Below, piece after piece: positions 52,121 through 60,275 of a DNA stretch of 64,000 nt. The notes below the pieces were generated by a model. That model made no database searches and was not told the DNA's origin. It saw nothing but the letters and a program-made list of their open reading frames with translations. Source of the stretch: Hymenobacter monticola. GTDB taxonomy: Bacteria; Bacteroidota; Bacteroidia; Cytophagales; Hymenobacteraceae. Numbering within the stretch: position 1 is the first letter of the stretch; each line of letters opens with the position of its first letter. The position numbers and the translations under genes are program-made. The stretch lies in assembly GCF_022811645.1 (NCBI RefSeq), contig NZ_CP094534.1, positions 4,030,001 to 4,094,000 of the forward strand, written 5' to 3'.

Positions 52121-52216
52121 AAGAACGTCATGCAGAGCGCAGCGAAGCATCTCGCGTGCTTCAACTAATCAGTGCCTGCGAGCGAGATGCTTCGCTGCGC
52201 TCTGCATGACGTTCTT
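52121..52216. repeat. Perfect 35-bp palindrome, GTCATGCAGAGCGCAGCGA family
   Basis: Perfect inverted arms at 52121-52155 (AAGAACGTCATGCAGAGCGC) and 52182-52216 are separated by 26 bases. It lies between the cold-shock terminator and the DEAD-box promoter, in tandem orientation. Confidence 0.93.
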
Positions 52217-52262
52217 TCCATTACTTATTCTCGGAGTATTAGCTTTTCTCGAATAAAAACCT

Positions 52263-52449
52263 TACCTTTGCACCCGCATTTGAGGACGGCCTAAGTCCGC
52301 GCAAGCCCGAGAGTGGCGCTAACGCATTGGTCGCGTAGTTTTTTGGTTGTTTTTTCCCGCCTGATTGTGACAAGGTAGAAGGAGGGGAAACGTCGCTGAG
52401 TACGGCTGTTTTCAGAGCTAAGTCTCTTTTTCCCTTATCAACTCCAATC
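52263..52449 (+). promoter_or_regulatory. -7 box and long 5' leader of the DEAD-box helicase
   Basis: TACCTTTG at 52263-52270 matches the -7 element. The TTG element is not clear (TTTT at 52244-52247). The presumed 5' leader is about 175 bases, unusually long for this region, with T-rich tracts (TTTTTTGG, TTTTTTCCC) and GTAGAAGGAGGGGAAA. Long leaders are common on cold-inducible RNA helicase messages, so post-transcriptional control is plausible. Confidence 0.55.
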
Positions 52450-54456
52450 ATGGAAGCTGAAAAAATTGTGGTTCGCTTTGACGAACTGAACCTCTCCGAG
52501 GAAGTACAACGCGCCATCACCGAGATGGGCTACGAGGAAGCTTCGGCCATTCAGGCCGCCGCCATTCCCGTGCTGCTGTCCGGCAAAGACGTTATCGGCC
52601 AGGCCCAGACGGGTACCGGCAAAACCGCTGCCTTCTCCATCCCCGCCATCGACAACATCGATACCGAGAGCAAAGACGTGCAGGTATTGGTGCTCTGCCC
52701 CACCCGCGAACTCGCGGTACAGGTGTCGGGCGAAATCCAGAAATTGGGCAAGTATAAGCGCGGCCTGATGGTGGTGCCCATCTACGGTGGCAGCCCCTAC
52801 GACCGTCAGCTCCGCGCCCTGGAGCGTGGCGTGCAGATTGTGATTGGCACGCCCGGCCGGGTGATGGACCACATCGAGCGCGGCACCCTGCGCCTCGATA
52901 AAACCACGAAAATCATCCTCGACGAAGCCGACGAAATGCTCGACATGGGCTTCCGCGAGGACATCGAGTACGTGCTCAGCAAGATGCCCGAAGACCGCCA
53001 GACGGTGTTCTTCTCGGCCACGATGAGCAAGCCCATCATGGAGCTCACCAAAAAATATCAGCGCGACCCGCAGATTGTGAAGGTGAACCATAAGACGATG
53101 ACGGTTACCAACATCGAGCAGAGCTACTACGAGGTGCGCGGCCCCCAGAAAAAGGACGTGCTGACCCGTTTGCTCGACATGTACAACCTGAAGTCGACCA
53201 TCGTTTTCGCCAATACCAAGCGCATGGTGGACGAAATTGTTGCTGACCTGCAAGCCAAAGGCTACTTCGCCGAAGGCCTGCACGGCGACATGGGCCAGCA
53301 GCAGCGCCAGAACACGCTGGACAAATTCCGCAAGTCGACGCTGGAAGTGCTGGTGGCTACCGACGTGGCCGCCCGCGGCATCGACGTTGACAACGTGGAA
53401 GCGGTAGTGAACTACGACCTGCCCGCCGACGAAGAATACTACGTTCACCGCATCGGCCGCACGGGCCGCGCCGGCAAGTCGGGCAAAGCCTTCACGTTTG
53501 TGAGCGGCCGCGACATCTACAAGCTGCGCGACATCATGCGCTTCACCAAGGCCGACATCAAATTGGCGCAGGTGCCGTCGTTTGCTGATGTGTCGGAGGT
53601 GAAAACCACGCTGTTCCTGAACCAGATTAAGGAAATCATCGAGAAAGGCAACCTGGAGAAATATGTGGGCCGCGTGCAGCGCCTGCTCGACCAGGGCGAC
53701 GAAATTACCTCGCTCGACATCGCCGCAGCCCTGCTGAAGATGACGATGAAGGAGGACAAGAGCGCTCAGCAGAGCCTCGACGCCAGCAAGGCGGCCGGCA
53801 CGGCCCGCCCCGGCTACACCCGCCTCTTCGTGACCATGGGCAAGAAGGACCGGATTCACCCCCGCGACATCGTGGATTTGATTTCGGAATCGACCAACCT
53901 GACCGGCGCCAAAGTGGGCGATATCGCCCTCTACGACAAGTTCAGCTTCGTGGAAGTACCGTCGGAATTTGCCGATGAGATTGTGAGCAAGCTGGGCCGT
54001 ACCAGCATCCAGGGTTCGCCGGTGAGCTTCAGCATTGCTACTCCGGTGCAGGAGGGCGAGGCCAAGCAGGAAGGCTTCAACCGCGGCGGTGGCCCGGGCG
54101 GCTTCGGCGGCGACCGTGAGCGTCGTCCCTTCAACGGCGGCGAGCGCCGTGAGGGCGGCTACGGCGGCGGCTACAAAGGCGGCAACCGCGGCGGTGGCAG
54201 CTTCGGCGGCGGTGAGCGCCGCGAAGGTGGCTACGGCGGCGGCTACAAAGGCAACCGCGACGGTGGCAGCGGCTACGGCAACCGCCCCAGCTACGGCGAC
54301 CGTCGTGAAGGCGGCACTGGCAAGTCGGGCTACGGCAACCGCCCGAGCTACGGCGACCGTCCCAGCTACGGCAACAAGCCGAGCTACGGCACGCCCCGCG
54401 AGTACGATACAACCCGTGCCCCGCGTGCTCCCCGCAACGAAAGCTTCGACGAATAG
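52450..54456 (+). CDS. DEAD-box RNA helicase with Gly/Arg-rich tail (DeaD/CsdA type)
   Basis: This 668-residue ATP-dependent RNA helicase has motif I AQTGTGKTAAF, Ia PTRELAVQV, II DEADEMLDMGF, III SATMS, V VATDVAARGID and VI HRIGRTGRAGK. A DbpA/CsdA-like RNA-binding domain lies at about 455-535 (RLFVTMGKKDRIHPRDIVDL). The C-terminal about 115 residues are low-complexity repeats of GGYGGGYKG and GYGNRPSYGDR, as in RGG/phase-separating tails. It works in RNA unwinding, ribosome assembly or RNA decay. It neighbours a cold-shock gene, is preceded by a long leader and is followed by a strong terminator. Confidence 0.97.
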   Translation: MEAEKIVVRFDELNLSEEVQRAITEMGYEEASAIQAAAIPVLLSGKDVIGQAQTGTGKTAAFSIPAIDNIDTESKDVQVLVLCPTRELAVQVSGEIQKLGKYKRGLMVVPIYGGSPYDRQLRALERGVQIVIGTPGRVMDHIERGTLRLDKTTKIILDEADEMLDMGFREDIEYVLSKMPEDRQTVFFSATMSKPIMELTKKYQRDPQIVKVNHKTMTVTNIEQSYYEVRGPQKKDVLTRLLDMYNLKSTIVFANTKRMVDEIVADLQAKGYFAEGLHGDMGQQQRQNTLDKFRKSTLEVLVATDVAARGIDVDNVEAVVNYDLPADEEYYVHRIGRTGRAGKSGKAFTFVSGRDIYKLRDIMRFTKADIKLAQVPSFADVSEVKTTLFLNQIKEIIEKGNLEKYVGRVQRLLDQGDEITSLDIAAALLKMTMKEDKSAQQSLDASKAAGTARPGYTRLFVTMGKKDRIHPRDIVDLISESTNLTGAKVGDIALYDKFSFVEVPSEFADEIVSKLGRTSIQGSPVSFSIATPVQEGEAKQEGFNRGGGPGGFGGDRERRPFNGGERREGGYGGGYKGGNRGGGSFGGGERREGGYGGGYKGNRDGGSGYGNRPSYGDRREGGTGKSGYGNRPSYGDRPSYGNKPSYGTPREYDTTRAPRAPRNESFDE

Positions 54457-54528
54457 TCTTTTGCTAGATTATCTGGGTTAACCAGTTGTGACGATTTATG
54501 TGTTTATAAAAGAAGAAGGTTAGAAGGC

Positions 54529-54557
54529 AAAAAAGCCGCTCATTGAGCGGCTTTTTT
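54529..54557. terminator. Bidirectional terminator between the helicase and DUF2383 genes
   Basis: Perfect 12-bp stem AAAAAAGCCGCT / AGCGGCTTTTTT with a CATTG loop. It can terminate both convergent genes. Confidence 0.93.
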
Positions 54558-54588
54558 GTTTGTATTCCAGTAAGGTTTTCGTCGGAAG

Positions 54589-55047
54589 TTATTTCGACGA
54601 GTCGCGCAGGGCTTTGATTTTATCGTGGCCTTCCATCACGCCTTGGTACTGCTTTTCGATGACCGATTTCAGTGCGGAAGGCAGGCCTTCAGCTTTCAGG
54701 GCAGTTTGGTAGGCTTTCTTGGCGTAGTCCTCGCCGCGCTCGCACTCGGCGAGGATGCTGTGGCGGTCTTTGCCGGTCACGGCCGATTTCAGGTCAATCC
54801 AGGTGCGGTGGATGGCCCCGGTGATGGAGCCCTGTGCGCCTTCGTTGGTATCGGGCTTGAGGTCGAGCTTGAACATCTGGTCTTCCAGCTCGGTGAGGTA
54901 GCTCGAACGCTGGGCAGCGAAATGCTTAAAGGTGTCTTTCAGGTCGGCGTCCTGCACGTCGGTCATCGCCTCGGCGTAGCCTTTCTGGCCGTCTTTGAGG
55001 GTTTCTACCAGTTCGTTGAGCAGGGCTTGGGTGGCTTTGGCTTCCAT
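54589..55047 (-). CDS. DUF2383 (PA2169-type) four-helix protein
   Basis: This 152-residue, all-helical protein of the ferritin-like DUF2383 family has ALLNELVETLKDGQKGYAEA, FKHFAAQRSSYLTELEDQMF, GAIHRTWIDLKSAVTGKDRH and SILAECERGEDYAKKAYQTA. Members are often induced by stress, but the molecular role is unknown. It is convergent with the DEAD-box gene across a shared terminator. Confidence 0.92.
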   Translation of the reverse strand: MEAKATQALLNELVETLKDGQKGYAEAMTDVQDADLKDTFKHFAAQRSSYLTELEDQMFKLDLKPDTNEGAQGSITGAIHRTWIDLKSAVTGKDRHSILAECERGEDYAKKAYQTALKAEGLPSALKSVIEKQYQGVMEGHDKIKALRDSSK

Positions 55048-55108
55048 TGGAAAGGGAAAATTAAGGTGAAAGTTTGTGCTTTCATTTACTCCCTGTCCGT
55101 GTGGAAGG

Positions 55109-56383
55109 TTACACGGCTACGGTTGGCGACACGGCCATGGCGCGACCGGCTAAGAAACCAGTGGTCCAAGCGGCCTGAAAGTTGAAGCCCCCGGTAATGC
55201 CATCAATGTCCAGCACTTCGCCGGCAAAGTAGAGGCCCGGTACGCGGCGGCTCTGCATGGTTTTGAGGTCGACTTCATCGAGCGAAACGCCCCCGCAAGT
55301 CACAAACTCTTCTTTATAAGTGGTTTTGCCACGCACGGCGAGTGGCGAGCGGAGCAGTAACTCCAGCAAACGGTTTTGCGCCTTGGCTGGCACGTCGCTC
55401 CAGCGCAGTTCCGGGCCGATGCCGGCTTGCTCGGTCAGGTTGCGCCAGAGGCGTTGGGGCAGACCGCATTGCGGGTTGGCAGCCACGGTTTTCTTGCCAT
55501 TTTCCTGCCGAAACTGTTGCAGCCAAGGGCGCAATGTTTCTTCGGTAAAAGTAGGAATCCAGTTAACCAGCGCGGTTCCGACGTAGCCCAATTCGCTCAG
55601 CCGCCGGGCGCCCCAGGCCGAAAGCTTCAGCACAGCCGGGCCGCTCACACCCCAGTGCGTGACGAGCAGCGGGCCTTCATACTGCAGCTTTTCGCCGGCC
55701 AGCACCACGCGGGCCTGGGGCACGCTCACGCCCATCAGTTCGCTTAGGGGCGAATCGGGCACATTGAAGGTGAAGAGCGACGGGACCGGCTCGGCAATGG
55801 TGTGGCTGAGGGCGCGGAGCCAGTCGTAGTTGGCGCTTTTCGGGTTGCCGCCGGTAGCAATGAGCAGGCGTGAGGCGTGCACCGTAGGGCCAAGCTGGGA
55901 TGCGCCGCTGCCGCTTATATTCAGTTGGAAACCACCATCCGGCAATGGTTGAATCTCATCGGCGCCGACGTTGGTGACGATGCGCACGCCGGCCCGGCGC
56001 GCTGCCTCTTCAAGAGCGCGGGCAATGGTTTCACTCGAATCGGTGGTGGGGAACATGCGGCCGTCGGCCTCGGTCTTCAGCGTCACGCCGCGCCGGGCAA
56101 ACCAGGCAATAGTATCGGCTACGCCGAATTGCTGGAAGGCGGATTTCAGCTGCTTGCTGCCGCGCGGATAATGGGCCACGAGCTGCGCGGCGGTTTCGCA
56201 GGCGTGCGTCACGTTGCAGCGCCCGCCACCCGAAATGCGCACTTTGCTCAGCAGCTTGCCCGTTTTCTCGAGCAGAAGTACCTGTAAATCGGGATTGGCC
56301 TCAGCGCAGGCAATGGCACCGAAAAAGCCGGCCGCGCCGCCACCCAGCACGGCAACAAGAGGTCGAGACGCATCCATGTTCAC
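55109..56383 (-). CDS. HI0933-family NAD(P)/FAD-dependent flavoprotein
   Basis: This 424-residue flavoprotein of the HI0933/YhiN/BaiN type has the FAD-binding motif VAVLGGGAAGFFGAIACAEA. The signature is KLLSKVRISGGGRCNVTHAC. Also present are RLLIATGGNPKSANYDWLRA, LVTHWGVSGPAVLKLSAWGA and the C-terminal FAD contact PGLYFAGEVLDIDGITGGFN. Some relatives reduce unsaturated steroids or dihydropyridines; the substrate here is unknown. ATGs at 56383 and 56377 are both possible. Confidence 0.94.
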   Translation of the reverse strand: MNMDASRPLVAVLGGGAAGFFGAIACAEANPDLQVLLLEKTGKLLSKVRISGGGRCNVTHACETAAQLVAHYPRGSKQLKSAFQQFGVADTIAWFARRGVTLKTEADGRMFPTTDSSETIARALEEAARRAGVRIVTNVGADEIQPLPDGGFQLNISGSGASQLGPTVHASRLLIATGGNPKSANYDWLRALSHTIAEPVPSLFTFNVPDSPLSELMGVSVPQARVVLAGEKLQYEGPLLVTHWGVSGPAVLKLSAWGARRLSELGYVGTALVNWIPTFTEETLRPWLQQFRQENGKKTVAANPQCGLPQRLWRNLTEQAGIGPELRWSDVPAKAQNRLLELLLRSPLAVRGKTTYKEEFVTCGGVSLDEVDLKTMQSRRVPGLYFAGEVLDIDGITGGFNFQAAWTTGFLAGRAMAVSPTVAV

Positions 56384-56410
56384 CCCGCAAAGGTACGGCC
56401 GCCGGCTTGC

Positions 56411-57289
56411 CTAGCAGTGCGCCAACGCCCCCAGCACATCGTCGTGCTGAAACTGGTAGGGCAGGAGTGAGCGCACCAAGCTGCTGTCGATGGTTTTACC
56501 CGTGCAGCCTTCTTCGTCCTTGAAAGTGGGCGGCTCCAGCTTGAGGTGTCGCGCTGCAGCCGAATAAAAATCGCGCCGCAGCGGGTGCTGGTCGGCACAT
56601 ACATTCAAGGTGTGGCCCCAGGCCTTATGCTGGATAATCGCCGATAGCACGCCCACCACATCGGTCAGGTGCACCAGGTTGACGGGGGCATTGCCCTGGG
56701 CCAGGTCGCGGCGGCCGGCCAGGAAGCGGCCGGGGGCGCGGTCGGGCCCGATGAGGCCGCCCAGTCGCACCACGGTGCTTTTCCACTGGCCGTAGCGGGG
56801 CACAAAGTGGCCTTCGGCGCGCAGCACGTCGGAGGCGGCGTCGCGGGTGCTGATGGCATCGGCTTCGCGCATCACGCGCGACTCGTTGGGGTACACGCTG
56901 GTTGAACTCACGAACAGCACGTGGGGCGTGCCCGCCTTGGCTACCGCCCGATGCACCGGCCGCAGCAGGGTGGGATAGGCGCCCGCGGCGGCGGCACGGG
57001 GCGGCACGTTCAGTACCAGCACGTCGGCCGCTTTGAGCAGGCGCATGAGTAGGGCTTCGGACGAAGCATTAAAATCGGCTCCCAATTGAAGCAAATGGGG
57101 CTGAATACCGTCGGCTTCCATGCCGGCGATGTTTTCGGGAGTGGTGGTGGTGCCCAGCACAACATGGCCCGCTGCAGCCAAGGAGCGTGCCAGCGCCAGC
57201 CCGAGCCAGCCACAGCCTAATACTAATACGGTGGGAAATTCCGCTCCCGATGTCGTGCTCGCGGAGCCTCCGGAAATGGAACTTGTCAT
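56411..57289 (-). CDS. NAD-dependent epimerase/dehydratase-like SDR protein (YeeZ type)
   Basis: This 292-residue extended SDR has the nucleotide motif VLVLGCGWLGLALARSLAAA (GxGxxG). VLNVPPRAAAAGAYPTLLRP and VLFVSSTSVYPNESRVMREA follow, as in the YeeZ/WcaG group. The usual YxxxK motif is not clear. The role is unknown; the group may act on nucleotide sugars. The ATG at 57289 is chosen; an upstream frame to 57364 lacks family similarity. It is 28 bases upstream of the HI0933-type gene and probably cotranscribed. Confidence 0.88.
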   Translation of the reverse strand: MTSSISGGSASTTSGAEFPTVLVLGCGWLGLALARSLAAAGHVVLGTTTTPENIAGMEADGIQPHLLQLGADFNASSEALLMRLLKAADVLVLNVPPRAAAAGAYPTLLRPVHRAVAKAGTPHVLFVSSTSVYPNESRVMREADAISTRDAASDVLRAEGHFVPRYGQWKSTVVRLGGLIGPDRAPGRFLAGRRDLAQGNAPVNLVHLTDVVGVLSAIIQHKAWGHTLNVCADQHPLRRDFYSAAARHLKLEPPTFKDEEGCTGKTIDSSLVRSLLPYQFQHDDVLGALAHC

Positions 57290-57386
57290 GTCAACCCAAC
57301 AAATAAATCGCCTTAATGGCACGAAGGTGCGAAAAAAATAGGGAATACTATATTCGGCAACCAAAATAATCTACTGAGCCCTACAG

Positions 57387-57415
57387 TTGGGGCTGGCCGG
57401 CTTCTAGTACCTTCG
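57387..57415 (+). promoter_or_regulatory. Promoter for the dienoyl-CoA-reductase-like SDR gene
   Basis: TTG (57387-57389), 18 bases, then TACCTTCG (57408-57415) is close to the Bacteroidota consensus with one mismatch. The ATG follows at 57460. Confidence 0.55.
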
Positions 57416-57459
57416 GGCGGCGGACTGTGCCGCACTTCCCACCCTCATTCTGCTTCCGC

Positions 57460-58332
57460 ATGAACACTCCCTACACGCAGCCCATGTTGCGCGACAACGC
57501 GCTGGCCGGCAAAACCATCATCGTGACCGGCGGCGGCACCGGCCTGGGCCGGGCCATGACCACCTACTTTTTGCAACTCGGCGCCAACGTCACCATCAGC
57601 AGCCGCAAGCTCGAGGTGTTGGAAAAAACCGCCGAAGAACTGCGCCAGCAAACCGGCGGCAAGGTGCTGGCCGTGGCCTGCGACGTGCGCAAATACGACG
57701 AGGTGGAAGCCATGCTGGAACGGACCATCCAGGAATTCGGCGGTGTCGACGTGTTGCTCAACAACGCGGCCGGCAACTTCATCAGCCCTACCGAGCGTCT
57801 GAGCCACAAGGCATTTGATGTGATTGTGGACATCGTGTTGCGCGGCTCCTACAATTGCACCCTGGCCGTGGGCAAGCGCTGGATTGCCGACAAAAAGCCC
57901 GGCACCATCTTGAACATCGTTACGACCTACGCCTCCGTGGGCTCGGCTTTTGTGGTGCCCTCGGCCACGGCCAAAGCAGGCGTGCTGGCCATGACCCGCT
58001 CCCTGGCCGTCGAATGGGCCAAGTACGGCATCCGCTCCAACGCCATCGCGCCCGGCCCGTTTCCAACCGAAGGCGCCTGGAGCCGCCTCTTCCCCGAGCC
58101 GCTGGCCAGCAAGCTCGACCCGGCCGCCAGCGTGCCGCTCAAGCGCGTGGGCCAGTATCAGGAACTTGCCAACCTGGCGGCTTACCTGGTGTCGGATTTC
58201 TCGGCTTATGTGAACGGCGAAGTGGTGACCATCGACGGCGGCGAATGGCTGAACGGCGCGGGTGAGTTTAACAAGCTGGAAATGCTGACGCCCGATATGT
58301 GGGACCAGATTGAAAAAACAATGAGAAGATAG
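57460..58332 (+). CDS. SDR oxidoreductase, 2,4-dienoyl-CoA reductase-like
   Basis: This 290-residue classical SDR has KTIIVTGGGTGLGRAMTTYF (GxxxGxG), VDVLLNNAAGNFISPTERLS and IRSNAIAPGPFPTEGAWSRL. The Ser of the triad lies in ILNIVTTYASVG. The usual Tyr position reads FVVPSATAKAG, so Lys is present but Tyr is replaced by Ser, as in 2,4-dienoyl-CoA reductases. This supports a role in beta-oxidation of unsaturated fatty acids. The gene is divergent from the YeeZ-type gene. Confidence 0.9.
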   Translation: MNTPYTQPMLRDNALAGKTIIVTGGGTGLGRAMTTYFLQLGANVTISSRKLEVLEKTAEELRQQTGGKVLAVACDVRKYDEVEAMLERTIQEFGGVDVLLNNAAGNFISPTERLSHKAFDVIVDIVLRGSYNCTLAVGKRWIADKKPGTILNIVTTYASVGSAFVVPSATAKAGVLAMTRSLAVEWAKYGIRSNAIAPGPFPTEGAWSRLFPEPLASKLDPAASVPLKRVGQYQELANLAAYLVSDFSAYVNGEVVTIDGGEWLNGAGEFNKLEMLTPDMWDQIEKTMRR

Positions 58333-58340
58333 GCACCCTT

Positions 58341-58420
58341 GTCTTCCTAAGCAAAGCGAAGGACCTTATCACGCGGGAAAATTCCGACGCGATAAGGTCC
58401 TTCGCTTTGTTTAGGAAGAC
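58341..58420. repeat. Palindrome, GTCTTCCTAAGCAAAGCGA variant
   Basis: Thirty-base arms at 58341-58370 (GTCTTCCTAAGCAAAGCGAA) and 58391-58420 have one mismatch and a 20-base loop. It begins 8 bases after the SDR stop and ends 9 bases before the convergent DUF1571 stop, filling the gap. Confidence 0.92.
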
Positions 58421-58429
58421 AGATGAGAG

Positions 58430-59305
58430 CTAGAGCTTATAATCCTTATAGTCTTTGGAAAACTCTTCGAGGGGAATATTCTGGTTAGGAACTACCTCGA
58501 GGAATTCAAACTTTTCAAAAAGGCCTTTGTCGTCGTTTACCTGCACCAAGGTGGGCAGATAGGTTTTAGGGTCGACGCAGAGCACGGTGCGGCGGCCGTA
58601 GGCGTTGGGGACTTGCAGCACCTTGCCTTCGGGAATTCTCTCGCCAATGGTCAGGTCGTTGCGGGTAATGATGCGGTATTCGCCGCAGCCAAACCGTTCG
58701 GCCACCGACTCGATGGTTTCGTTTTTGCCGGCCTTGTAGCTCACGTAGCGAAACTGGGGGAAGTCGGAGCGCAGCACATAATTGGTGCGGCCTTGCAGGG
58801 TGGTGTCGCCCACGTAGCGAAACGACTTGCTGTAGGAATTGTCCTGCCGCAAGCCGGTGGTGCGCAGCAAGTCGGAAATGGTACCGAAACCGGCTTCCAG
58901 CGCCGTGTGGTGTTGGTTGGCGCGCATGAGCTTGCCGTTGGGGTCGAGGCTGAGCGTGACGTAGGGGAAGCTGGCCGGGTATACCCAGGCATCGCCGCCG
59001 TTTTGGCCTTGCAGCCAGAGCACCTCCACGCCTTTCTGGTTTTTGATGTAAATGCGCAGCGGCTTGTAAGTCAGCTTCATGACGCTGCGGGCTTGGTTAA
59101 TGTTGCCGCCGATACGTTCCTGTGCCTTCACCACGCAGCGCAGAGTTTTCAGGCCCTCAATGGCGGCGCTCATACGGGCCGTCAATTGCTCTGTGGTGAT
59201 GGAAGGAGGGGGCGGGGTTGTTGCTGCGGCCAAGGTAAAAAGCGTCCCCGCAGCACCAGTAATTACACAGGCAAAGCGCCAATTGAATAATGAAATACCT
59301 TTCAT
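58430..59305 (-). CDS. DUF1571 envelope protein with embedded LysM domain
   Basis: This 291-residue exported protein has an N-terminal hydrophobic segment (VITGAAGTLFTLAAATTPPP). A DUF1571/LolA-like half-barrel follows: TLRCVVKAQERIGGNINQAR, SVMKLTYKPLRIYIKNQKGV, VLWLQGQNGGDAWVYPASFP and the C-terminal VDPKTYLPTLVQVNDDKGLF. Between strands, at roughly residues 190-235, lies a LysM-like insert (NETIESVAERFGCGEYRIIT, then IPEGKVLQVPNAYG) that would bind peptidoglycan. The combination suggests a cell-envelope function. It is the last gene of the minus-strand cluster that starts at 63536. Confidence 0.82.
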   Translation of the reverse strand: MKGISLFNWRFACVITGAAGTLFTLAAATTPPPPSITTEQLTARMSAAIEGLKTLRCVVKAQERIGGNINQARSVMKLTYKPLRIYIKNQKGVEVLWLQGQNGGDAWVYPASFPYVTLSLDPNGKLMRANQHHTALEAGFGTISDLLRTTGLRQDNSYSKSFRYVGDTTLQGRTNYVLRSDFPQFRYVSYKAGKNETIESVAERFGCGEYRIITRNDLTIGERIPEGKVLQVPNAYGRRTVLCVDPKTYLPTLVQVNDDKGLFEKFEFLEVVPNQNIPLEEFSKDYKDYKL

Positions 59306-59340
59306 TTTGAAAACAGCCAGAGGTGATAATTGCAGAAAAA

Positions 59341-59640
59341 TTAGTTTAAGCTAATGTGCGGAAAGCGGGACGCCGTGCTGTCGAATATAAACAACTCATC
59401 TATTTCCACACCTTGCAAATGCGGGTAGAGCGGAAACTGCTCGACCACGGCCTGCACAGCAGCAGCATCGTCGCCGTTTATCGTCACCCAGCCGCGGCTG
59501 CGGTCGCTGCTGATGGCGTATACCTCCACGATTTTTTCGTTGAGCAGCTGGTTGATAAATGCCCGGTGTTCTGGTATCAGGGAGATGAATTCTTCATCGA
59601 AAGTTTCCGGCAAGCGAATGGAAACGACAAACGTGGGCAT
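59341..59640 (-). CDS. YciI/muconolactone-isomerase-like small protein
   Basis: This 99-residue protein is predicted to have a ferredoxin-like dimeric alpha/beta fold: MPTFVVSIRLPETFDEEFIS, EHRAFINQLLNEKIVEVYAI, SSDRSRGWVTINGDDAAAVQ and VVEQFPLYPHLQGVEIDELF. The RSRGWVTI and FPLYPHL segments resemble the YciI and muconolactone delta-isomerase group. Enzymatic activity is unknown. It lies 23 bases downstream of the YkvA-like gene on the same strand. Confidence 0.75.
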   Translation of the reverse strand: MPTFVVSIRLPETFDEEFISLIPEHRAFINQLLNEKIVEVYAISSDRSRGWVTINGDDAAAVQAVVEQFPLYPHLQGVEIDELFIFDSTASRFPHISLN

Positions 59641-59663
59641 AGAAAACGAAATAGTAAAAGCAA

Positions 59664-60188
59664 TTACGAGTGGCCCAATTCAGCCACGCTGGGCTGAGCC
59701 AAATCGCCCTCAGCGGGGCGGGTAGCATTGTCGGGGCCAGTTGCAGTAGCTACTGCGGTGTCCTGGCCGCGGGCCGTTTGTTCCCAGTCGCGGAATTTGG
59801 TGATTTCGGTCTGGAACTTGACGACAAACCAGCTCACCAAGCTCAGGTCATCGAGAAAGCCCACTACTGGAATGAAATCGGGCACAAGGTCGATGGGAGA
59901 GAGAACGTAGAGCAACACTGCCAGCCCCGAAACAATGGTGCTCGTGGAAATGTCGCGGTAGTCGCCGCTGATGTAGCTGCGCACCAGCCGCACCAGGGTG
60001 AGGGCGACGTCGAACAGCTGACGAAATTTATTGTCTTTGCTGTCCTTGACGGCCAATTTGTCGGCCACTTCGTTGAGCACGGTTACGACCTTGAAAGGAC
60101 GGCCCAGTAGCTTGGTGGCACGACCAATGAAGACGTTGAACAGTACGTTTTTGGATAGTTTGAGGCCTTTTTCGGAGAGAGATGACAT
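59664..60188 (-). CDS. YkvA/DUF1232-family membrane protein
   Basis: This 174-residue protein has the DUF1232 signature: LVRLVRSYISGDYRDISTST, then VSGLAVLLYVLSPIDLVPDF and IPVVGFLDDLSLVSWFVVKF, which contains the conserved SPIDLVPDFIP-x-G-DD core. The acidic, Ala-rich C-terminus (about 145-174) is low complexity. YkvA proteins are membrane associated and of unknown function. The chosen ATG at 60188 leaves 87 bases after the ATP-grasp gene. Confidence 0.9.
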   Translation of the reverse strand: MSSLSEKGLKLSKNVLFNVFIGRATKLLGRPFKVVTVLNEVADKLAVKDSKDNKFRQLFDVALTLVRLVRSYISGDYRDISTSTIVSGLAVLLYVLSPIDLVPDFIPVVGFLDDLSLVSWFVVKFQTEITKFRDWEQTARGQDTAVATATGPDNATRPAEGDLAQPSVAELGHS

Positions 60189-60275
60189 AGAGGGAAACAA
60201 GTGAGTGAGGCTGCCTTTACGCGCAAGCCTTCCCGGGCGTTGTTGGGAGGCTTTCAAACACCGTGCCCGGCCTTG

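Noticed and set aside
29340..58420. Reading the long palindromes simply as transcription terminators
   Set aside because: Most have loops of 13-100 bases, no T run, and arms of 21-40 bases with shared family cores. Several lie next to separate, ordinary terminators.
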